In this document: in pieces, positions 1 to 5,116 of the stretch
Position numbering within the stretch: position 1 is the first letter of the stretch
How the letters are laid out: the number at the start of each line of letters is the position of its first letter
NCBI GenBank assembly: GCA_030746295.1
Contig: JASLMY010000292.1
Location: 1 to 5,432, forward strand
DNA length: 5,432 nt
Direction: 5' to 3'
From: Alphaproteobacteria bacterium
GTDB taxonomy: Bacteria > Pseudomonadota > Alphaproteobacteria > GCA-2731375
The notes under the pieces: model-generated
What the model saw: the letters and a program-made list of their open reading frames with translations, nothing else
What the model was told of the DNA's origin: nothing
Database searches by the model: none
Program-made: the position numbers and the translations under genes

Positions 1-726
1 GGGCCGGACGAGACCGGATGGGGCGCCGAGACGTTCGCCCAACCGGGCGGCGAAGTCGGCATAGGAACGATCCTCGCCGCCGCTCAAGTGAAAGATGCCG
101 GGCTCGCCGGCGGCCAGCAGTCGGGCCACCATCCGGCAGACGAGGTCGAGCGGCACAGGCGCCAGGTACATGTCGGTGAAGGGCGTGATCGGTTGTCCTG
201 CCGCCAGTGCCGTCACCCATTCGCCAACCAGCGGGTCCTCGGGCGCCAGCACCTTGGAGAGGCGCAGGATCGCCCCCCTTGGCCCGAGGCCGCGGATACC
301 CGCCTCGGCCAAGGCCTTCTGCCGACCGTACTCGGTCAGCGGCGAGACCCCGTCCTCGCGATGCCTGAGCGGCCGACTGCCGTCGAAGACCTTGTCGGTG
401 GAGAGTAAGAGGACCTGGGCGCCGCGTGCCGCCATGGCCTCGGCAACTCGGATCGTGCCCTCGACATTGACGCGAGCAGACCCAAAGGGATCGTCCTCGC
501 AAGCCCCGAGCCTGGCTATCGCCGCCGTCAGCACGACGGCCTCGGCGGCCGGTAGCGCGTCGAGCGATGCCGTCGGATCGGCAAGATCGAGATAGGGCCG
601 GCGTTCGTCCGGCGCCTCTCGCCGACGCGTCGTCGCCCGGACCTCGATGCCGAGCCCCTCTAGATGCGCGACCAGGGCCCGGCCGATCCGGCTGTCTCCG
701 CCGACGACCAGGACCGGACCCGCCAT
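1..726 (-). CDS. RmlD-like NAD(P)-dependent sugar-nucleotide reductase/epimerase, partial (C-terminus beyond left edge)
   Basis: An open reading frame of 242 codons runs from the ATG at 724-726 to the left edge without a stop. It encodes an extended short-chain dehydrogenase of the RmlD (dTDP-4-dehydrorhamnose reductase)/NAD-epimerase type. The Rossmann nucleotide-binding start reads VLVVGGDSRIG (5-15). The strand with the catalytic Ser/Thr reads LLSTDKVFDG (107-116), like the RmlD 'STDYVFDG' with Lys replacing Tyr. The active-site Y-x3-K is Y133-G-R-Q-K137. Later segments PFTDMYLAPVPLDLV (182-196) and GIFHLSGGEDRSYADFA (210-226) match the substrate-binding half of the family. About 40-60 residues should be missing compared with the usual 280-300. 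The start lies 2 bp after the preceding stop (TAACGATG) with no clear Shine-Dalgarno, so translation is probably coupled. The likely role is reduction or epimerisation of a keto-sugar nucleotide; the exact substrate is not determinable. Confidence 0.92.
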   Translation of the reverse strand, partial: MAGPVLVVGGDSRIGRALVAHLEGLGIEVRATTRRREAPDERRPYLDLADPTASLDALPAAEAVVLTAAIARLGACEDDPFGSARVNVEGTIRVAEAMAARGAQVLLLSTDKVFDGSRPLRHREDGVSPLTEYGRQKALAEAGIRGLGPRGAILRLSKVLAPEDPLVGEWVTALAAGQPITPFTDMYLAPVPLDLVCRMVARLLAAGEPGIFHLSGGEDRSYADFAARLGERLGAPSGLVRP

Positions 727-728
727 CG

Positions 729-1409
729 TTATGCCGCGCGCTTGGCGCAGCAGAGCGCCAGATAATAGTGCGCCATCGGCCAGAAGCCGGTGTGCACCAC
801 CTCGTCGTTCATGGAAAAGATAAAGACGTTGTGGAAGTGGCGGCGCATCAGCGCCTCGAGCTCGGGCGCATGCTTGCAGTTGATGTGGCCGACCCGGCTC
901 TGCGGCGAGGCATGATCCTGGCTCGAAAGCGAGGGCATGCCGACGATCAGGACGCCGTGCGGTCCGAGCGAGGCGGCGGCGTTGGCGACGAAGCGGTCCT
1001 CGTCGGTGGCGGGGATGTGCTCCAGCACGTCCAGGCTGTAGGCGGCATCGAAGCCGTCGCCATAGGGTGCGGTCAAGAGGTCGTGCACCGCCGCTTCGAG
1101 GGGCCAGTCGGGACTCATGCGTTCGCGGACGTCGGCGATGAAGACGGGGTCGATGTCGATGGCGTGGATCCGGCCGACCTCCTGCTGGACGATCCGGGTC
1201 GCGAAAGCGTCGGCACAGCCGATCTCCAGCACGGCATCGGCGCCGCTCAGCATCTTGGCGACGAACTTGTAGCGGGCCAGCACGAAGGCCAGGCGCTTGG
1301 GGTCGTCGTGCCAGACCTGGTTGCTCATCACGCCGAAGCGGGCGATGCCGACCTCCTCGGCGAGGCGGAGACAGTCCTCGTACTGAACTTCCTTGGTCCT
1401 GGCGCTCAT
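729..1409 (-). CDS. Class I SAM-dependent methyltransferase (second of two)
   Basis: A 226-residue methyltransferase clearly different from its neighbour, so not a recent duplicate. The SAM-binding domain includes motif I VLEIGCADAFA (60-70), the strand-2 acidic motif AIDIDP (83-88), SLDVLEHIP (125-133) and GVLIVGMPS (152-160). The 'LEIGCADAF' and 'DVLEHI' combination is typical of the broad UbiE/Methyltransf_11/23 group that modifies small molecules, including sugars. Conserved-looking flanks are FGVMSNQVWHDDPKRLAFVL (25-44) before the domain and the HINCKHAPELEALM segment (175-188) after it, the latter probably near the acceptor site. The start is the ATG at 1409, with GGGGAG 7 nt upstream and 19 bp after the preceding stop, the widest gap in the operon. 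The in-frame reading from 1478 adds only residues read across the previous gene. Two methyltransferases in one cassette suggest two methylation events or two acceptors; this is inference. Confidence 0.9.
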   Translation of the reverse strand: MSARTKEVQYEDCLRLAEEVGIARFGVMSNQVWHDDPKRLAFVLARYKFVAKMLSGADAVLEIGCADAFATRIVQQEVGRIHAIDIDPVFIADVRERMSPDWPLEAAVHDLLTAPYGDGFDAAYSLDVLEHIPATDEDRFVANAAASLGPHGVLIVGMPSLSSQDHASPQSRVGHINCKHAPELEALMRRHFHNVFIFSMNDEVVHTGFWPMAHYYLALCCAKRAA

Positions 1410-1416
1410 GGGCTTG

Positions 1417-1422
1417 CTCCCC
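1417..1422 (-). promoter_or_regulatory. Ribosome binding site of the second methyltransferase
   Basis: On the minus strand this reads GGGGAG, 7 nt before the ATG at 1409, within the 19-bp gap between the two methyltransferase genes. It favours this ATG over the in-frame start at 1478. Confidence 0.7.
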
Positions 1423-1428
1423 GCCCTC

Positions 1429-2091
1429 TCACTCGAAGTAGATGCAGCCATAGTCACCGTCGTAGCCGGCCTGGGCAAAGGCGAACTCCCACTCGTCCGG
1501 CATCATGAAGGCACGGCAGGTAAGCTGCCAGTAGAGTAGGTTCGCCTTCTCGGATTCGTTGCGATAGCTCTCGATGGTGACGTGCTTGGCGCCGCGTCCG
1601 ACCCGCTCGATCTCGGCCAGCGCGCGCTGTAGCTCGTGGTTCTTCAGATTGTGCAGCGTCGTGATCGAGTAGACGAAGTCGAAGCTGTCGTCGGGCCAGG
1701 GCAGTTCTATGGCATTGCCGACGCGAAGCCGGTCCCTCACCTCTTCCTTGGCGTTGGCGATGGCGTATTCGGAGACGTCGATGCCGGCGACCTCGGCCCC
1801 TTCCGGCGCCTGGGTGAACTCGTAGAGGAGGAAGGCCTTGCCGCAGCCGACGTCGAGGATCCGTGCTCCCGGCCGCAGCCCATAGTGCTCGATCATCGCC
1901 TCGGCGACGACCCGCCAGCGGCCGTCGTAGCGATAGCCGCGGTAACCGAAACACCGCTCGCCGTCCCAATAGTCCCGGCCATAGCGGATCGCGACCTCGG
2001 CGCACTCGGCCTTTTCGTGATCCACGACGCGCTGAACGTAGTCGCGTTTGGTGGCGGTGTGCAGCCGCCCGACGAAATCGACGTAAGCCAT
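1429..2091 (-). CDS. Class I SAM-dependent methyltransferase (first of two)
   Basis: A 220-residue protein with a Rossmann-type SAM-binding domain at about 60-175. Motif I is ILDVGCGKAF (78-87), the acidic ribose-binding end of strand 2 is GIDVSEYAI (103-111), and the next motifs are LPWPDDSFDFVYS (130-142) and HNLKNHELQRALAEIERVGR (147-166). The N-terminus (HEKAECAEVA, then GRDYWDG and GYRGYRYDGRW) and the C-terminus (NLLYWQLTCRAF, then YFE at the end) are distinctive and resemble a methyltransferase type that I associate from memory with O-antigen and surface-sugar clusters. It probably transfers a methyl group from SAM to a sugar hydroxyl, carbon or amine, but the acceptor is unknown. The start is the ATG at 2091, 4 bp after the preceding stop, with GGGG about 7 nt upstream. 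A TTG at 2124 would add 11 residues read from the preceding gene's coding region and is less likely. Confidence 0.9.
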   Translation of the reverse strand: MAYVDFVGRLHTATKRDYVQRVVDHEKAECAEVAIRYGRDYWDGERCFGYRGYRYDGRWRVVAEAMIEHYGLRPGARILDVGCGKAFLLYEFTQAPEGAEVAGIDVSEYAIANAKEEVRDRLRVGNAIELPWPDDSFDFVYSITTLHNLKNHELQRALAEIERVGRGAKHVTIESYRNESEKANLLYWQLTCRAFMMPDEWEFAFAQAGYDGDYGCIYFE

Positions 2092-2095
2092 CGTC

Positions 2096-2500
2096 CTACC
2101 CCAATGTGGCCGAGGTGGCTGCAAAGTGGTCGACGAGGAAGATATCCTCGAGCCGGGCCACGTCTTCGAGGTTCCTCACCGCCATACCCTCCAGCGCACC
2201 GTGCAGGTCGGCGCCGGCAGCGAAGATCCGCTCGTAAAGCCGTTGGCGCTTCTCGGCCCGCCTCGGCAGCATGAAGAGCGAGAAGGCGATGACGCCTTGA
2301 ATCTCGTCCAGTTCCCCCAGCACCGTCTCCAGGTTCATGTAGCAGCCGTCCATGGCGTATTCGGTGGCACTCAACAGGTAGTCGAGGCTGTTGCGCTGCG
2401 CATAGTCCCGGATCACCAGGTTCTGCACGTGCTGCGGCCAGGTTTGCCCCCGGACCGGGCGCGAGGCGATGTAGCCGCGGTGACCGAAGCGGTTACTCAA
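2096..2500 (-). CDS. LIC12192-type sporadic carbohydrate cluster protein, unknown function
   Basis: A 134-residue protein with no catalytic motif that I can assign. From memory it matches the LIC12192-type family, named after a Leptospira protein and found patchily in carbohydrate-biosynthesis cassettes. Supporting segments are RGYIASRPVRG (8-18), PQHVQNLVIRDYAQRN (22-37), LLSATEYAMDGCYMNLE (42-58), GVIAFSLFMLP (69-79) and LHGALEGMAVRN (99-110). No signal peptide or membrane segment is apparent, so it is probably cytoplasmic. The pattern of a short strand, helix, 'SATE' loop and 'FSLFMLP' strand suggests a compact alpha/beta fold, and several polar residues (R13, H24, E47, C53, E104) could form an active site. 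That is speculation. The start is a TTG codon that overlaps the oxygenase stop by 8 bp and has GGAGG 5 nt upstream; no ATG near the conserved N-terminus could replace it. It lies between the oxygenase and a methyltransferase, so a role in the same sugar modification is likely. Confidence 0.83.
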   Translation of the reverse strand: MSNRFGHRGYIASRPVRGQTWPQHVQNLVIRDYAQRNSLDYLLSATEYAMDGCYMNLETVLGELDEIQGVIAFSLFMLPRRAEKRQRLYERIFAAGADLHGALEGMAVRNLEDVARLEDIFLVDHFAATSATLG

Positions 2501-3317
2501 CGAACCCTCCCGGCATCTCGTAGCTCATGCCGACGCGGCTCGCCGCACGGATAGTGATCGGCTCGAAGAACTCGCCCAGCCGCTTGCCGGCATAGGGCGA
2601 GAAGAGGCTCTTGAAGCGGCAATTCATCGACCAACGGCTCTCGGCCTCGGCGTTGACGACGTTGCCGTGCATCAGATTCTGATTGAAAAGCAGCACCGAT
2701 CCATAGGGCACGTCGAGCCAAACGAGGTCGTCCTCGACGGCGCGAAAGAGATCGTCGGTGCTCTTATCCTGAAAGCGGGCGAAGTCGGCCTCGTGGCGGC
2801 GCTCGGCCTCGGGCGACAGCAGGAACATGCTCTTCGTCCGATAGCTGTCCACCAGCGGCAGCCAGACCACGGCCTCGAAGGGCGAATCCCCGTCCCAGAC
2901 GTCGGCATGCACGGCCAGCAGGGCGCTGGCATCGGACGGCATCTGGATCGACAGGTTGAGGCGGCGCTGCATCGCTAGCTCGTTGCCGACCAGGCATTCG
3001 AGCGCCCGGCGGGCGAGGCTGAAATAGGCCTGCCGACTCCACGCCGGCGCATTGATGCCGTTGATCACGGCGAGCCTGAGCGCGTTCAACGCCTCCGCCG
3101 TCACCTGGTGATGGATGCCGTTCAGGAAGGCGTCGCCGTCTTCGGGCTCTGCCGCGCCGAGATGTGCCGCCGCCAAACGCGCGATCTCGTCTCGCAAGCG
3201 GTCCAGCGCCGGCCGATCGGCCACGGGCAGGACGACGTGGCCGTCGTCCAGGAAGCGGCGGCTCAAGGCCGCCTCCTCCGCGTCGAGGAAACCCGCTTGT
3301 GCGTCGGCCAGGTTCAT
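2493..3317 (-). CDS. 2-oxoglutarate/Fe(II)-dependent oxygenase-like protein, sporadic carbohydrate cluster type
   Basis: A 274-residue protein with the layout of a double-stranded beta-helix non-haem iron oxygenase. The likely iron ligands are the HAD motif (H137, D139) in LLAVHADVWDG and the distal H217 in NQNLMHGNVVN. R228, 11 residues after the distal His, is the best candidate for binding 2-oxoglutarate; R234 is an alternative. Such enzymes hydroxylate, desaturate or oxidise using O2 and 2-oxoglutarate. I recall a named family of 2OG-Fe(II) oxygenases from 'sporadic carbohydrate clusters', and this gene's position beside a LIC12192-type protein fits it; that naming is from memory. The start is the ATG at 3317, overlapping the transketolase stop as ATGA. 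A longer in-frame reading from 3473 is rejected because its extra 52 residues are Arg/Pro-rich antisense-like sequence inside the transketolase gene. No strong Shine-Dalgarno precedes the ATG, so coupled translation is likely. The substrate is unknown, possibly a sugar or sugar nucleotide. Confidence 0.85.
   Translation of the reverse strand: MNLADAQAGFLDAEEAALSRRFLDDGHVVLPVADRPALDRLRDEIARLAAAHLGAAEPEDGDAFLNGIHHQVTAEALNALRLAVINGINAPAWSRQAYFSLARRALECLVGNELAMQRRLNLSIQMPSDASALLAVHADVWDGDSPFEAVVWLPLVDSYRTKSMFLLSPEAERRHEADFARFQDKSTDDLFRAVEDDLVWLDVPYGSVLLFNQNLMHGNVVNAEAESRWSMNCRFKSLFSPYAGKRLGEFFEPITIRAASRVGMSYEMPGGFVE
2506..2510 (-). promoter_or_regulatory. Ribosome binding site deciding the TTG start of the 134-residue protein
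   Basis: On the minus strand this reads GGAGG (within GGGAGGG), 5 nt before the TTG at 2500. It lies inside the last codons of the oxygenase gene. Because no ATG is available near the conserved N-terminus, this site is the main support for a TTG start. Confidence 0.7.
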
Positions 3318-4252
3318 GCTGCGGCCCGCTCGGCGAAGAAGGCGGCGACGCTGTCGGCGATGCCGGGGCCGTCGAGGCCGAAGTGGGCCAACAGCTCGTC
3401 CTGACTGCCGTACTTGTCGGGGAAGCGGTCGGGCAGGCCGAGGCGCAGCAACGCCGGTCCCGATCCGGGCCAACCGTCGACCAGTAACTCGGCGACGGCG
3501 CTGCCGAGGCCGCCGACGAGCGTGTGCTCCTCGACGGTGACGATCGCCGCCACCTGGCCGGCCCAGTCGCGGATCGCCACCTCGTCCAGTGGCTTCACCG
3601 TATGCGCATGCAGGACGCCGCAGTCGATTCCCTGGGCCGCCAAGCGCTCGGCTGCCTGCAGCGCCCGCGTCGTCGCCACGCCGGTGGTGACGAAGAGGCA
3701 GTCGCCAGGCTCGCGCAGCAGGATCGCCTTGCCGATATCGAAGCCGAGTTCGTCCTTCGAGATCACTTCGTCACCCCCCTTGGCGAGGCGGATGTAGCAG
3801 GGCCCATCGAGCTCCGGCGTCCGGGCCATGAAACGCTTCATCTCCTCGGCGTCCGATGGCGCGACGATGGTCATGCGGGGCAGCGCCCGCATGATCGCGA
3901 TGTCCTCGGTCGCCAGATGCGTCGGCCCCAGCGGGGCGTAGACCAGTCCGCCGCCGTTGCCGATCAGGCGCACCGGCAAGTTGTGCATGCAGAGGTCGAC
4001 CGCGATCTGCTCGTAGCAACGCCGGGTGATGAAAGTGGCGATGGTGTTGACGAAGGGGACGTAACCCTCCAGCGCCAGGCCCGCCGCCAGGCCGATGATG
4101 TTTTGCTCCGAGACCCCTTCCATGAAGAAACGCTCGGGCATCTCGTCGCGGAAGGCGGCCAACGTGCCGACGCCGAGGTCGGAGCCGACGAAGACGACGC
4201 GGTCGTCCCGCTTGGCGAGCTCATGGACTTGGTCGAGACAGGTCTTGCGCAT
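3314..4252 (-). CDS. Transketolase, C-terminal (pyrimidine-binding plus C-terminal domain) subunit
   Basis: A 312-residue protein that completes the split transketolase. Residues about 1-165 form the pyrimidine-binding domain. It includes EGVSEQN (45-51), where E49 should be the Glu that activates the aminopyrimidine ring of ThDP, and the GPTHLATED segment (109-117), also typical of the transketolase/DXS superfamily. A linker follows, then the C-terminal domain (about 185-305) with VEEHTLVGGLGSAVAELL. The start is an ATG 3 bp after the stop of the N-subunit gene, with AGAGG 8 nt upstream. Its stop overlaps the oxygenase start as ATGA, a typical translational-coupling arrangement. Length and motifs are complete, with no sign of decay. 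Related two-gene transketolases occur in central metabolism, in apiose catabolism and in secondary or surface-sugar clusters; the neighbours here fit the last group best, but the substrate cannot be read from sequence. Confidence 0.95.
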   Translation of the reverse strand: MRKTCLDQVHELAKRDDRVVFVGSDLGVGTLAAFRDEMPERFFMEGVSEQNIIGLAAGLALEGYVPFVNTIATFITRRCYEQIAVDLCMHNLPVRLIGNGGGLVYAPLGPTHLATEDIAIMRALPRMTIVAPSDAEEMKRFMARTPELDGPCYIRLAKGGDEVISKDELGFDIGKAILLREPGDCLFVTTGVATTRALQAAERLAAQGIDCGVLHAHTVKPLDEVAIRDWAGQVAAIVTVEEHTLVGGLGSAVAELLVDGWPGSGPALLRLGLPDRFPDKYGSQDELLAHFGLDGPGIADSVAAFFAERAAA

Positions 4253-4255
4253 CGC

Positions 4256-5116
4256 TCAGGCCTCTATCGCTGCGGCGATCCGGTCGTATTCCTCGTCCGG
4301 GATCTTCGATTTGTGGTGCCAGTCGAGATTGTTCTCGGCGAAGTCGACGCCCCGGCCCTTGACCGTGTGGCAGATGACCGCGTTGGGCCGGCCGGCGGCG
4401 AAGGGCAGCTCGGCAAAGGTCCGGCCCAGTGCCGTGACGTCGTGGCCGTCGACCTCGCGGGTGACGAAGCCGAAGCTCGTCAGCTTGTCCCAGAGCGGCT
4501 CCAAGTCGAGGACCTCGGCCGTTGCGGCGTAGGACTGATGCTTGTTGTAATCGACGATGAGGCAGTAGTTGTCGAGGCCGTGTTTGGCCGCCGTCATCGC
4601 CGCCTCCCAGACCGAGCCCTCGTTGATCTCGCCGTCGCCGGTGACGACGAAGACGCGCCAGGCAGCGCCCCGCATGCGCCCGGCCAGGGCCATGCCCAGG
4701 CCAATCGAGGGGCCGTGGCCCAGCGCCCCGGTCGAGGCTTCGACGCCCGGTATCTTGTTGGCGTCGGGGTGGCCGCCCAGAATGCCGTCGTGAAGACAGA
4801 AGCGGTCCAGCTCCGCGGCCGGGAAGAAGCCCTTGTCGGCCAGAATCGCATAGAGGGCGAGGCAGCCGTGCCCCTTGGAGAGCAGGCAACGGTCGCGGGC
4901 CGGCCAATCCGGCAGCTCGGGCCGAACCGTCATCACCTCGTCATAGAGTACGCGCAGGATCTCGATTGCCGAGAAGGCCGAGCCCAAGTGACCGCGGCCG
5001 CCGCCGCGCATGCCGCGCACGGCCAGGTGTCGCAAATCGCGGCTGCGGCGATCTAGGCGTTTGGCGGTGAAATGCGTCTCGATCTCGCGCCGCAGGCGGG
5101 CCGGTTCAGGCATCAT
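4256..5116 (-). CDS. Transketolase, N-terminal (thiamine-diphosphate-binding) subunit
   Basis: A 286-residue protein equal to the first third to half of a full-length transketolase (about 650 residues). It binds the diphosphate and Mg2+ end of thiamine diphosphate (ThDP). Visible motifs are GHLGSAFS (42-49), SKGHG (80-84), GALGHGPSIGLGMA (130-143) and the ThDP motif GDG (160-162), closed by N191 after about 30 residues; D161 and N191 should be the metal ligands. The start is the first of two adjacent ATG codons: AAGGAG lies 9 nt upstream of it, whereas an upstream in-frame start at 5197 would add 27 residues unlike the family. It overlaps the kinase gene by 11 bp and is followed 3 bp later by the C-terminal subunit. 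The two gene products should form the cytoplasmic active enzyme, which moves a two-carbon ketol group between phosphorylated sugars. The polysaccharide-type context argues for a specialised substrate over the housekeeping pentose phosphate pathway; that is inference. Confidence 0.95.
   Translation of the reverse strand: MMPEPARLRREIETHFTAKRLDRRSRDLRHLAVRGMRGGGRGHLGSAFSAIEILRVLYDEVMTVRPELPDWPARDRCLLSKGHGCLALYAILADKGFFPAAELDRFCLHDGILGGHPDANKIPGVEASTGALGHGPSIGLGMALAGRMRGAAWRVFVVTGDGEINEGSVWEAAMTAAKHGLDNYCLIVDYNKHQSYAATAEVLDLEPLWDKLTSFGFVTREVDGHDVTALGRTFAELPFAAGRPNAVICHTVKGRGVDFAENNLDWHHKSKIPDEEYDRIAAAIEA
4261..4265 (-). promoter_or_regulatory. Ribosome binding site of the transketolase C-subunit gene
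   Basis: On the minus strand this reads AGAGG, 8 nt before the ATG at 4252, inside the last codons of the N-subunit gene. The two subunits are therefore probably translated in close coordination, as expected for partners of one enzyme. Confidence 0.55.

Noticed and set aside
95..595. Open frames on the plus strand near the left edge, the longest 166 codons.
   Set aside because: The minus strand here carries an uninterrupted RmlD-like coding frame with clear NAD(P) and Y-x3-K motifs. The plus-strand frames are its shadow.
1410..1428. A possible terminator or promoter in the 19-bp gap between the methyltransferase genes.
   Set aside because: The gap holds only a Shine-Dalgarno sequence. There is no inverted repeat with a T-run and no room for -35/-10 elements outside coding sequence.
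567..1508. A 313-codon open frame on the plus strand.
   Set aside because: It is antisense to the second methyltransferase and parts of its neighbours. The composition is Arg/Gly/Asp/Val-rich with no motif.
1636..2274. A 212-codon open frame on the plus strand.
   Set aside because: It is antisense to the first methyltransferase and the 134-residue protein, both of which have recognisable families.
3318..3473. A 52-residue N-terminal extension of the oxygenase.
   Set aside because: The extension is Arg/Pro-rich and lies wholly within the transketolase C-subunit gene. The ATG at 3317 forms a normal ATGA junction.
3524..5056. A 510-codon open frame on the plus strand.
   Set aside because: It lies antisense to both transketolase subunit genes, which have full motifs and operon-style junctions. 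GC-rich coding DNA commonly leaves long antisense frames open, and its translation has no recognisable domain.
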